64,000 nt of DNA from an uncultured Phascolarctobacterium sp. Lineage in GTDB: Bacteria > Bacillota > Negativicutes > Acidaminococcales > Acidaminococcaceae. Location of the stretch: contig UQZN01000003.1 of assembly GCA_900545535.1 (NCBI GenBank), positions 78,564 to 142,563 on the forward strand, written 5' to 3'. Made by a program: the position numbers and the translations under genes. The notes below the pieces were generated by a model. The model saw only the letters and a list, made by a program, of their open reading frames with translations, ran no database searches and was not told the origin of the DNA. Positions 52,164 through 60,729 of the stretch are shown here, one piece after another (position 1 is the first letter of the stretch; each line of letters starts with the position of its first letter).

Positions 52164-52811
52164 TTATGCATTTTTATAGGCAGCGGCAATCGTTTTGAAT
52201 TTACGCACCTCTGCTTCAATATCGGCTGCCGCCAGAATCCCGCTGACAACAGCGGCACCGTTGGCGCCGGTTTGCAGCACCTGCCCGAAATTAGCGCTGT
52301 TGATACCGCCGATACCGACGATAGGCGCCGCAGTTGCCTGCCTGATGCTTTGCAGACCTTCCAGCCCTAAATAACCGGCGTCGGTTTTAGTAGTAGTGCC
52401 AAACACAGCGCCGCAGCCTAAATAATCGGCGCCATCTGCCAGGGCCTGCCTGGCTTCTTCGGCATTATGGGCCGAGGCGCCTATGACAGCCTGACCGCCT
52501 AAAAGTCTGCGTACTACGGCCACAGGCAAGTCGCTTTGCCCTACGTGTACGCCATCGGCCTGCACCGCCAAGGCAATATCCAGCCTGTCGTTGATCAGCA
52601 GCGGCACCTTGTATATCGTACACAACTTCTTGAGCAGCAGCGCCCGCTCAAACAGCGTGCGGCTGTCGGCATCTTTATCACGATACTGCAGCAGGGTCAC
52701 GCCGCCTTTAAGCGCCGCTTCGATACAGGCGGCAAAATCACGCCCCTGTAAAAGACCTGTATCTGTCACCAGATAAACGCTGTAATCTATTTTTTGTTTC
52801 ATCTGCTCCAT
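52164..52811 (-). CDS. thiE: Thiamine-phosphate synthase
   Basis: About 215 residues, TIM barrel. VYLVTDTGLLQGRDF, GVTLLQYRDKDADSR, LLINDRLDIALAVQADGVHV and IVGIGGINSANFGQVL are the ThiE signatures (pyrophosphate and Mg2+ contacts). Joins HMP-diphosphate and thiazole phosphate to thiamine phosphate. The ATG right after the thiM stop is used; a longer frame overlaps thiM without homology. Confidence 0.95.
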   Translation of the reverse strand: MEQMKQKIDYSVYLVTDTGLLQGRDFAACIEAALKGGVTLLQYRDKDADSRTLFERALLLKKLCTIYKVPLLINDRLDIALAVQADGVHVGQSDLPVAVVRRLLGGQAVIGASAHNAEEARQALADGADYLGCGAVFGTTTKTDAGYLGLEGLQSIRQATAAPIVGIGGINSANFGQVLQTGANGAAVVSGILAAADIEAEVRKFKTIAAAYKNA

Positions 52812-52812
52812 C

Positions 52813-53634
52813 TCACTGCTTCCGTTCCGGGTCCAAATGCAGCACGTTCCACTTGGTAGTGACGTGGTAAACGCCGTCAAACAAACGTGTTTTGAACATT
52901 CCCGGCCCATCTTTGGTTTCCATAAAGCCTGCGGCCAGCTCTGCTGCCTGCCCCATGATAACTATACCTAAAGCCGCGGCCAGCAATGGGTCTTTTGTCA
53001 CTGCCGCGCAGCAGGCACACAACGTCGTCGTCATGCAGCCGGCCCCGGTGATCTGCGTCAGCAGCTCATGACCGCCTGTCAGCACCAACGCCTGTTTACC
53101 ATTGCTGACGTAATCAGTAACGCCTGTAACGGCAAAAACGCAGCCATATTTTTCTGCGGCTTCCTTCGCTACCCGCAGCCCGTCAGGCACATCACCGCTG
53201 GAATCCACACCTTTGCCTTCGGCTTTTTCTTCCAGCAGCGCCATACACTCAGCATAATTGCCGCGGACAATAGTTATCAGGCCTTCACGCAAAAGTTTCA
53301 GCGCAAAAGCCAGACGCAGCTTGGACGCCATCACCCCTACCGGGTCTAAAACGACCGCTATGCCTTTATTCCTGGCAGTAACAGCCGCCGTTTCCATAGC
53401 CTGCATTTTAGCTTTGGCAATAGTGCCCAGGTTCAGCACCAGTGCGTCGGCATTAGCCGTTATTTCAGCTGCTTCCTCCGCTTCATCGGCCATTACCGGC
53501 GAAGCACCCGCACACAAGGTTATATTGGCGCAGTCGCCGGCAGTCACATAATTGGTCAAATGATGGATAACGGGCCGTTTTGCACGCACTGCATCGACAA
53601 TCAGGCCAAATTGGCCTTTGATGACCAAACTCAT
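52813..53634 (-). CDS. thiM: Hydroxyethylthiazole kinase
   Basis: 273 residues. PVIHHLTNYVTAGDCANITL at the N-terminus, VLDPVGVMASKLR, IVRGNYAECMALL and the catalytic ITGAGCMTTTLCA (anion hole and Cys) match ThiM. Phosphorylates salvaged thiazole alcohol. ATGA overlap with thiD shows tight coupling. Confidence 0.96.
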   Translation of the reverse strand: MSLVIKGQFGLIVDAVRAKRPVIHHLTNYVTAGDCANITLCAGASPVMADEAEEAAEITANADALVLNLGTIAKAKMQAMETAAVTARNKGIAVVLDPVGVMASKLRLAFALKLLREGLITIVRGNYAECMALLEEKAEGKGVDSSGDVPDGLRVAKEAAEKYGCVFAVTGVTDYVSNGKQALVLTGGHELLTQITGAGCMTTTLCACCAAVTKDPLLAAALGIVIMGQAAELAAGFMETKDGPGMFKTRLFDGVYHVTTKWNVLHLDPERKQ

Positions 53635-54434
53635 TTTAACCAGCCTGCCTTTCTGTACAAATCAACAAAATGATGTGTCGGACCACAGCCGCCGCCGATC
53701 AGCAGACTGTACTCTATCGCTTCTGTTACATAGGCTTTCGAAGCTGCCACAGCCTCAGCCAGGCTCAGGCCCAGGGCAAGATTGGCCGCCAGCGAGCTCG
53801 ATAACGTGCAGCCTGTTCCATGCGTATTTTTAGTATCGATACGTTCACCCATAAACCAGCGTTCCATACTGCCGTCAAACAGCAGGTCGTCGGCACTGCC
53901 GTTCAAATGCCCGCCTTTGACCAGCACCGCCTGGGCTCCCAACTCTAAAATGCGTGCAGCCACCGGAAGCATTTCTGCCTTTGTCTCCACCTTCATGCCG
54001 CTGATCACTTCTGCTTCGGGCAAATTAGGCGTTACCAGCGTTGCCAGCGGCAGCAGTTCTTTGACCAGCGTCTCACAGGCTTCCGGCGCCAGCAGCGGAT
54101 AACCGCTTTTAGAAATCATTACCGGGTCCAGCACCACGATCTGCGGTTTATAATAACGTAATCTGCTAGCGATCATTTTAATGATTTCAGGATGCGAAAC
54201 CATGCCTATTTTGACAGCGTCAACGCGAATATCGTCGAAGACTGCGTTGATCTGCGCCTCGACCACTTCGGCGTCAATATCCTGCACCATCGTCACGCCC
54301 TGTGTATTCTGCGCCGTTACCGCGGTAATAACGCTCATGCCGAAGGTGCCATGGGCGGCAAAGGTTTTCAAATCGGCCTGTATCCCGGCGCCGCCGCTGG
54401 AATCGCTGCCTGCTATCGTTAATAAATGTTTCAT
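53631..54434 (-). CDS. thiD: Hydroxymethylpyrimidine/phosphomethylpyrimidine kinase
   Basis: About 267 residues. LTIAGSDSSGGAGIQADLKT, DPVMISKSGYPLL and the DTKNTHGTGCTLSSSLAANL catalytic loop are ThiD hallmarks. Phosphorylates HMP twice for thiamine synthesis. Of two adjacent ATGs the second fits AGGAG at 5 nt. thiD-thiM-thiE is a salvage set, with no thiC or thiazole synthesis here and no TPP riboswitch in the 98 nt upstream. Confidence 0.95.
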   Translation of the reverse strand: MKHLLTIAGSDSSGGAGIQADLKTFAAHGTFGMSVITAVTAQNTQGVTMVQDIDAEVVEAQINAVFDDIRVDAVKIGMVSHPEIIKMIASRLRYYKPQIVVLDPVMISKSGYPLLAPEACETLVKELLPLATLVTPNLPEAEVISGMKVETKAEMLPVAARILELGAQAVLVKGGHLNGSADDLLFDGSMERWFMGERIDTKNTHGTGCTLSSSLAANLALGLSLAEAVAASKAYVTEAIEYSLLIGGGCGPTHHFVDLYRKAGWLK

Positions 54435-54532
54435 CATTACTCCTATCTGCGGTCTGCAGTGTGACATTGTTTGCCGCAAACGAAACGGGCACGGGCCTAA
54501 AAGTAAGCACCATGCCCGTTAAGATTTAGATT

Positions 54533-56518
54533 TTAGAGGACGCTTTTTACTTTAGCGACCAAATTCTGAACAGTAAAGCCATATTTTTCCATCATCACAT
54601 CACCAGGTGCCGAAGCGCCGAAACGGTTGATGCCAAGTACATTGTTTTCACTGCCGGTATAACGGCTCCAGCCCAAAGTAACGCCTGCTTCGACAGCAAT
54701 CTTCGGCAAGCCTTCAGGCAATACGGAAGCTTTATAAGTGTCGCTCTGAAGTTCAAAGGCATCCCAGCTTGGCATCGAAACCACGCTGACCGCAATACCT
54801 TCTTTCGCCAGTTCAGCCTGAGCTGCCAGCGCCAGATGCACTTCGCTGCCGGTAGCGATAATGACCGCTTTTGCCTCTCCCTGACCCGGGTTCAGCACAT
54901 AAGCGCCTTTATAAGCATTTTCGTGTACGGTAGCGGCATAATCATGCAGCACCGGTAATTTTTGACGGCTCAAAAGCAAAGCTGTCGGTTTGTGCATGTT
55001 CATGCAGGCCATCTGCCAGGCAGTCGCAGTTTCCAAAGCGTCTGCCGGACGGAATACCGACAGGCCCGGGATCATCCGCAGGCTCATCATCTGTTCGATC
55101 GGCTGATGCGTCGGTCCGTCTTCACCCAAAGCAATACTGTCATGCGTAAGTACGAAAATAGAACGCAGTCCCATCAAGGATGCCATACGCATTGCAGGAC
55201 GCATAAAGTCGGCAAAAACGAGGAAGGTACCGCCGAAAGGAATGAAACCGCCGTGCAGGGCAAGACCATTAAGCACGGTGCCCATAGCGTGTTCGCGCAC
55301 GCCGAAATGAATATTGCGGCCGCCGCGGTCGGTTTGTGAAAAATAACCGGCATTTTTCATCACAGTTTTATTAGAAGGACCCAGGTCAGCACTGCCGCCT
55401 ACCAAATCAGGCAGCTGCATGACCAGTTTTTGCAGGATATCGCCGGAAGCTTCACGGGTAGCTGTTTTAGCAACATCTTTAAAGATCGCTTCCAGATCAT
55501 GCAGATTTACCAGCGCATTGCCGCTGATACGTTCTTCCAGTTCAGTGCCCAGTTCGGGATAAACAACTTTATAATCAGCCATCAATGCTTCCCAGGCTTT
55601 TTGGTTATCCTGGCAATCTTCGATTTTATTTTTGAAATGCTGGCTGACGGTCAGCGGCACATAGAAAGGTTGACCAACAGGCCAACCTGCTTTTTCTTTA
55701 GTCAGCGCCAACGCTTCCGCGCCCAAAGGCTCACCGTGGCAGGAAGCACTGTCCTGTTTCGGGCTGCCATAACCGATATGGGTACGGACAATGATCAGAC
55801 TTGGATGCGAGGTATCTGCCTGCGCCTCTTTCACAGCCGCTTCCATAGCGTCGATATCTTCGGAATCAGCTACACGCAGCACCTGCCAGCCATAAGCTCT
55901 AAAGCGTGCTTCTACATCTTCAGTGAAGGCAATATCGGTAGAACCCTCGATAGTGATTTTATTATCGTCATAAAGATAGATCAATTTACCCAGTCCCAAA
56001 GTACCTGCCAAAGAAGCAGCCTCGCTGGCAACGCCTTCCATCAGGTCGCCGTCAGAAGTCAGACCATAAGTATAGTGATCGATAACAGTAAATTCAGGTT
56101 TGTTGTATTTAGCCGCCAGCATCGCTTCAGCAATAGCAAAACCGACACCCATGGCAAAGCCATGTCCCAGCGGTCCTGTAGACGCATCTACGCCTGCCGT
56201 ATGGCCGTATTCAGGATGACCCGGAGTTTTGCTGCCCCATTGACGGAAGTTTTTCAGTTCCTCCAGCGAAAGATCGTAGCCGGCCAGATGCAGCATTGCA
56301 TATAGCAGTGCGCTGCCATGACCCGGCGACAAAATAAAACGGTCACGATTGAACCAGTTGGGATCTTTTGGATTATAGTGCATAAAACGGTCCCACAAAG
56401 TATACATCAACGGTGCCGTGCCCAAAGGAAAGCCGGGATGCCCCGATTTCGCCTTCTCTACCTGGTCAGCCGCCAAAAAGCGTAAAGTATTAACAGATGC
56501 ATGATCAATAGCCTGCAT
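54533..56518 (-). CDS. tkt: Transketolase
   Basis: 661 residues, full length. HASVNTLRFLAADQVEKAKSG with PGHP-like GHPGFPLG, the thiamine-diphosphate motif GDGDLMEG-type SDGDLMEGVASEAAS and YDDNKITIEG, then FGVREHAMGTVLNGLAL and the DSIALGEDGPTHQPIEQ catalytic segment. Cytoplasmic pentose-phosphate enzyme needing thiamine diphosphate; it lies just upstream of the thiamine salvage genes on the same strand. GGGAGGG before the ATG. Confidence 0.97.
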   Translation of the reverse strand: MQAIDHASVNTLRFLAADQVEKAKSGHPGFPLGTAPLMYTLWDRFMHYNPKDPNWFNRDRFILSPGHGSALLYAMLHLAGYDLSLEELKNFRQWGSKTPGHPEYGHTAGVDASTGPLGHGFAMGVGFAIAEAMLAAKYNKPEFTVIDHYTYGLTSDGDLMEGVASEAASLAGTLGLGKLIYLYDDNKITIEGSTDIAFTEDVEARFRAYGWQVLRVADSEDIDAMEAAVKEAQADTSHPSLIIVRTHIGYGSPKQDSASCHGEPLGAEALALTKEKAGWPVGQPFYVPLTVSQHFKNKIEDCQDNQKAWEALMADYKVVYPELGTELEERISGNALVNLHDLEAIFKDVAKTATREASGDILQKLVMQLPDLVGGSADLGPSNKTVMKNAGYFSQTDRGGRNIHFGVREHAMGTVLNGLALHGGFIPFGGTFLVFADFMRPAMRMASLMGLRSIFVLTHDSIALGEDGPTHQPIEQMMSLRMIPGLSVFRPADALETATAWQMACMNMHKPTALLLSRQKLPVLHDYAATVHENAYKGAYVLNPGQGEAKAVIIATGSEVHLALAAQAELAKEGIAVSVVSMPSWDAFELQSDTYKASVLPEGLPKIAVEAGVTLGWSRYTGSENNVLGINRFGASAPGDVMMEKYGFTVQNLVAKVKSVL

Positions 56519-56705
56519 TTACTGAACCCTCCCAATAAGTCATAGTAATACATTAATTATAGCATAAGTTGCTAAAATTAACATCGTGTATTTTCCAGTG
56601 TTTTTATCTGACAGTCCATTATCAGTTTTTTGTCATTAGCAAAGCATTATAAAGCTTATTTATCTCTTCACATTACAATCCTTCTTGAAATAAAATTTTA
56701 AGGTC

Positions 56706-56734
56706 TAGTCATAAATAACAAAATAGTGTATACT
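56706..56734 (+). promoter_or_regulatory. Promoter of the C4-dicarboxylate transporter gene
   Basis: TAGTCA, 17 nt, TATACT. Predicts a leader of about 195 nt, unusually long for this window. Confidence 0.5.
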
Positions 56735-56740
56735 AATTCC

Positions 56741-56935
56741 TGTGATTATTTCGCTATTATCATACACTTTATTTATATAGTGTCACCATTCCCTTCGGGC
56801 CCCTTTGCCTTCTAAAAACTATGTGCGTATTGGAAAAGGGCATCTCCGACCGTGGTATAACAGGTAAAGCTGTATACCTTGACGTCGTTAGATATATTTT
56901 TATTATTATTTATTTTATTTCTCGGAGGTGTCTTG
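56741..56935 (+). other. Long leader of the dcu gene with possible structure
   Basis: Gene-free stretch. Visible structure: a bulged hairpin GGTATAACAG/CTGTATACC (56854-56878) and complementary G/C-rich blocks upstream (gggcccct against aaaaggg). No T-run terminator is seen, so any control would be at translation or through a protein. It does not match a riboswitch I know. Confidence 0.35.
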
Positions 56936-58282
56936 ATGTTAATGTTTTTAGGTTTTATCGTTTTGATGGCATGTCTGGTAATCGGCGTTCGACGCGGCGG
57001 TATCGGCCTGGCTACTATTTCTGGTATCGGCCTTGTTTTCTTTATTTTTATTATGGGCCTGAAACCCGGTAAACCACCGGTCGACGTTATGCTGACGATC
57101 ATGGCGGTAGTTACCTGTTCAGCATTTTTACAGGCGTCCAAAGGTCTTGACGTAATGCTGAAATATGCGGAAAAATTTCTACGCAGTAACCCCAAATATA
57201 TTACGATCCTTGCGCCGCTTACCACCTGGCTGCTCGCCGTTTTATGCGGTACCGGGCATGTAGTTTACGCCATGTTCCCTATTATTTATGATATTTCCAT
57301 AAAACAAAATATCCGTCCGGAACGGCCCATGTCTGTTGCTTCCATCGCCTCTCAAATGGGCGTCTGCGCTTCGCCGGCTTCAGTAGCCGTTGTTTCTGCC
57401 GTAGCCATTTTAGGTGCTACCGACCAGCCTTTCGGCGTTATGCAGATCCTTTCCATTTCCATTCCAGCTACTTTTATCGGCGTTATAATCGCCGGCCTTT
57501 GGAGCCTCAACCGCGGCAAAGATCTTGATAAAGACAGCGAATTCCAGGCCAAAATCGCAGACCCTGAACAAAAAGAATTTATTTACGGCGGTCTGCAAGA
57601 GCAAAGTCTTTTAAATGTCTCCCTACCCAAAAGCGCTTATCAGTCAGCTTTAGTTTTTCTGCTGGGTATCGTCGTCATTGCCATCTTTGGCAGTTTCCCA
57701 CAATTATTACCTCATTTTCCCAATGCCAAAGGCATTTTAAAACCCTTCTCCATGACGCCTACCATTCAGCTAATGATGCTTTCTATTGCAGCTGTTATCA
57801 TGGTGCTGTGTAATGTAAAAACCTCAGAAGTCGCTTCCGGCTCTGTTTTCAAATCAGGTATGACAGCTATTGTTTCAGTCTACGGTGTAGCCTGGATGGC
57901 CGATACATATTTCGGTGCTTATCTGCCCGTTATGAAACAATCTTTAAGTGACGTGGTCCTTGCTTATCCCTGGATGTATGCAGTAGTTTTATTTTTAGTT
58001 TCCAAACTGATCAATTCCCAAGCTGCTGCTGTAACCGTAATCGTACCAATGGCATTGAGCGTTGGTGTCAGTCCTTTAGTAATAGTTGGCTTTATGCCTG
58101 CAGCTTACGGTTATTTCGTTCTTCCTACTTATCCATCTGATCTGGCCTGTATCGGCTTTGACCGTTCAGGAACGACACATATCGGCAAATTCATCATCAA
58201 TCACAGTTTCCTGCTGCCAGGACTTATTGGCGTGGGCAGTGCCTGCTTTGCCGGATATATGCTGGTGCATTTGGTCTACTGA
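56936..58282 (+). CDS. Anaerobic C4-dicarboxylate transporter (Dcu family)
   Basis: About 448 residues with some twelve helices. MLMFLGFIVLMACLVIGVRR, the GIGLVFFIFIMGLKPGKPP loop, CGTGHVVYAMFPIIYDI and AVTVIVPMALSVGVSPL match DcuA/DcuB-type fumarate:succinate antiporters of the IT superfamily. Fits anaerobic fumarate or succinate metabolism. The ATG at 56936 is preceded by GGAGG 7 nt upstream; an earlier in-frame start at 56879 would lack one and extend over the leader. Confidence 0.9.
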   Translation: MLMFLGFIVLMACLVIGVRRGGIGLATISGIGLVFFIFIMGLKPGKPPVDVMLTIMAVVTCSAFLQASKGLDVMLKYAEKFLRSNPKYITILAPLTTWLLAVLCGTGHVVYAMFPIIYDISIKQNIRPERPMSVASIASQMGVCASPASVAVVSAVAILGATDQPFGVMQILSISIPATFIGVIIAGLWSLNRGKDLDKDSEFQAKIADPEQKEFIYGGLQEQSLLNVSLPKSAYQSALVFLLGIVVIAIFGSFPQLLPHFPNAKGILKPFSMTPTIQLMMLSIAAVIMVLCNVKTSEVASGSVFKSGMTAIVSVYGVAWMADTYFGAYLPVMKQSLSDVVLAYPWMYAVVLFLVSKLINSQAAAVTVIVPMALSVGVSPLVIVGFMPAAYGYFVLPTYPSDLACIGFDRSGTTHIGKFIINHSFLLPGLIGVGSACFAGYMLVHLVY

Positions 58283-58314
58283 TTTCTGACCTTTTAACAA
58301 AATTTACCAAAACC

Positions 58315-58353
58315 AAAGGGTTTATCTCAAAAAATCTTGAGATAAACCCTTTT
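58315..58353. terminator. Terminator of the dcu gene
   Basis: Arms aaagggtttatctca/tgagataaaccctttt around AAAAATCT, then TTTATTC on the plus strand. Confidence 0.9.
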
Positions 58354-58380
58354 TATTCTTTATCAATATATTGGAGTCAC

Positions 58381-58413
58381 AAAAGCGGTTTGCCACTAAA
58401 ACAAACCGCTTTT
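58381..58413. terminator. Terminator of the EF-G-like gene
   Basis: Twelve-base arms (aaaagcggtttg/caaaccgctttt) with a 9-nt loop; 28 nt past the stop of the minus-strand gene. On the plus strand a further T run makes it a backup for dcu. Confidence 0.85.
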
Positions 58414-58441
58414 CCTTTTTCATTTGCAGCAACTATATCAA

Positions 58442-60505
58442 TTATTGAGCTTCCTTAGCCTCGGCAATGATCTTTTCGGCCATTTTCATCGGTACGTCCT
58501 CATAATGGTCAAACTTCATTTCAAAAGTGCCCAGGCCCTGGGTCAGCGCCCGCAGGTCAACTGCATATTCAGAGATCTCGGCATAAGGGACCTGTGCTTT
58601 GACGCAGCCCATACCGTCTTCCAGACTCTGCATACCCAAAATACGTCCGCGTTTCGAATTCAGGTCGCCAATAACGTCGCCCATCATCGATTCGGCACAA
58701 TAAACATCCAAATTATAAACCGGCTCCATCAAAACAGGTTTAGCCTGTTCCATAGCTTTTTTGAATGCCATATTAGAAGCGATCTTGAACGCCATTTCCG
58801 AAGAATCGACAGTATGATAAGAACCGTCAAGCAGCGTGATACGAACATCTACTACCGGATACCCGGCCAAAATGCCGTGTTCCATAGATTCACGCATACC
58901 TTTTTCAACTGCCGGGATATATTGACGCGGTACGGCACCGCCGAAAATTTTATCAACAAACTCAAAGCCTTCTCCTGGCGGCAGGGGTTCCATTTTGATC
59001 ACTACGTGACCATACTGTCCATGTCCACCGGATTGTTTCTTATGCTTGCCTTCGACCTCCGCAGTTCCGCGGATAGTCTCTCTGTATTCAACGATAGGCG
59101 CACGCAGATCGGCTTCCACGCCGAATTTACGTTTCATACGCTCCATAATGATCTCGATATGCTGATCGCCCATACCACTGACCAGAGTTTCCTTGGTAAC
59201 AGTGTTTTTAGTAACTATGATCGTCGGGTCCTCGTCCATCAAACGGTTCAAAGCAGTGGCGATCTTCTCTTCCTCGCCTTTCTTTTTAGCATAAATGGCA
59301 CGAGTATACATCGGCAGCGGGAATGCGATCGGCGCAAACAAAACAGGAGAATTCTTATCGCTGAGCGTATCGCCCGTAGATGTAAACTGCAATTTAGTAG
59401 TAACGCCGATATCACCGGCAACTACTTCTTTCATCGGGATCTGAGTTTTACCGCGCATTGTAAAAATACCGCCGATACGTTCTTCTTTTTCACGGCTGGC
59501 ATTATAAACCATGCTGTCGGCTTTGATCGTACCCGAAAATACTCTAAAGAAACTCAACCGGCCCACAAACGGATCGGATGTAGTTTTGAAAACCAAAGCG
59601 GCCATCGGCGCGTTAGCGTCGCGGATCTCTTCTTCTTCGGTTTCCGGATTCGTAACGACAAAATCGTTCAGGATCGCCGGATAGGTAAAGTCGATGATCG
59701 CGTTCATAACACGGCCCAAGCCAATATCTTTATATGCGCTTCCGCAAAGGACAGGGAAAATAATCGCCTGACGAATGCCCTTGATCAGGCAGTCCATAAT
59801 TTCCTCATCGCTGATAGTTTCGCCTTCCAGATAACGCATCATGCAGTCATCGTCAGCCTCGACAGCAGCTTCGACCATTTTTTCATGCGCTTCTTTGGCG
59901 TACTCCAGCATATCTTCAGGAATGTCCATTTCGATGGAATCGTTGCCGTTAGCTTTATAAGCCTTCATTTTATAAAGATCGATAACGCCGCAGAAATCGG
60001 CTTCCTTGCCGAGAGGTAATTGCAGCGGCAATACACGTTTACCGATCTTAGCACGCAGATTTTCAAGAATACTATCAAAATCAGCATTTTCACGATCCAT
60101 CTTATTAACAAAAATGATACGCGGCAAATGTGCTTCTTCTGCCAGTTTCCAGCATTGCTCAGTGCCGACCTGCACGCCCGAAGTAGCGCATACAACGATC
60201 AAAGCGCTGTCAACGGCACGGAAAGCGCCTTTGACCTCGGCTACAAAGTCAGCAAAGCCCGGTGTATCGATAAAATTGATTTTGGTATCACGCCATTCAA
60301 CAGGCGCCAAAGTTGCATTGACAGATACGCCGCGTTTGATTTCTTCCGGCTCATAGTCAGTGGTGGTAGCCCCGTCTTCTACCTTGCACATTCTGGAAAT
60401 TGCTCCCGAACGATACAGTAAGGCTTCGGTAACAGACGTCGTTCCAGCCCCACCGTGACCCACAATGGCCACGTTTCTGATCCTATCTCCAGTATACTCT
60501 TTCAT
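58442..60505 (-). CDS. Elongation factor G-like GTPase (FusA2-type paralogue)
   Basis: 687 residues with all five EF-G domains. G3 IDTPGFADF and G4 VNKMD are normal, and the domain IV tip (GGHGQYGHVVIKMEPLP) is present. The P-loop reads VGHGGAGTTSVTEALL: the invariant Lys of GxxxxGK(S/T) is Thr (codon ACG against AAG). The gene stands alone, not in the rpsL-rpsG-fusA-tuf group, so it is likely a second EF-G of the lone-standing type. Translocase, recycling or a regulatory role cannot be told apart here. GGGGGAG before the ATG. Confidence 0.92.
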   Translation of the reverse strand: MKEYTGDRIRNVAIVGHGGAGTTSVTEALLYRSGAISRMCKVEDGATTTDYEPEEIKRGVSVNATLAPVEWRDTKINFIDTPGFADFVAEVKGAFRAVDSALIVVCATSGVQVGTEQCWKLAEEAHLPRIIFVNKMDRENADFDSILENLRAKIGKRVLPLQLPLGKEADFCGVIDLYKMKAYKANGNDSIEMDIPEDMLEYAKEAHEKMVEAAVEADDDCMMRYLEGETISDEEIMDCLIKGIRQAIIFPVLCGSAYKDIGLGRVMNAIIDFTYPAILNDFVVTNPETEEEEIRDANAPMAALVFKTTSDPFVGRLSFFRVFSGTIKADSMVYNASREKEERIGGIFTMRGKTQIPMKEVVAGDIGVTTKLQFTSTGDTLSDKNSPVLFAPIAFPLPMYTRAIYAKKKGEEEKIATALNRLMDEDPTIIVTKNTVTKETLVSGMGDQHIEIIMERMKRKFGVEADLRAPIVEYRETIRGTAEVEGKHKKQSGGHGQYGHVVIKMEPLPPGEGFEFVDKIFGGAVPRQYIPAVEKGMRESMEHGILAGYPVVDVRITLLDGSYHTVDSSEMAFKIASNMAFKKAMEQAKPVLMEPVYNLDVYCAESMMGDVIGDLNSKRGRILGMQSLEDGMGCVKAQVPYAEISEYAVDLRALTQGLGTFEMKFDHYEDVPMKMAEKIIAEAKEAQ

Positions 60506-60693
60506 GATTACTCCCCCTTGTCCTAGAAAATTTGATGTTATTACAATTCGCTGATTACAAGGGCTTTTCCTGCATTTTGACTGAAATTTAAGAATTTACT
60601 GTTTTTAAAACAGCAAAGTGTAACGCAAGTAACAATAAATAAAAAATGTATCTGTATTTACAAAATAATCATTTGACACTCTCATTACTATAC

Positions 60694-60726
60694 CAAAAAA
60701 AGAACGCAGACCGAAGTCTGCGTTCT
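60694..60726 (-). terminator. Terminator of the two-partner secretion operon
   Basis: Eleven-base perfect stem (agaacgcagac and complement) with UUCG tetraloop closed by C-G, then T7 on the minus strand; 3 nt after the adhesin stop. Same architecture as the rpsB-tsf terminator. Confidence 0.95.
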
Positions 60727-60729
60727 GGA

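Noticed and set aside
52812..52910. N-terminal extension of ThiE
   Set aside because: It overlaps the end of thiM in another frame and has no ThiE similarity.
54435..54532. TPP riboswitch before thiD
   Set aside because: Expected upstream of thiamine genes, but the CUGAGA and ACCUG-type cores are absent in the 98 nt; only a G/C hairpin without a T tract is present.
55430..56305. 291-codon plus-strand frame
   Set aside because: Antisense of transketolase, which is unmistakable.
58424..60019. 531-codon plus-strand frame
   Set aside because: Fully antisense to the EF-G-like gene; composition is that of a shadow frame (rich in His, Phe, Arg) and it lacks a start signal.
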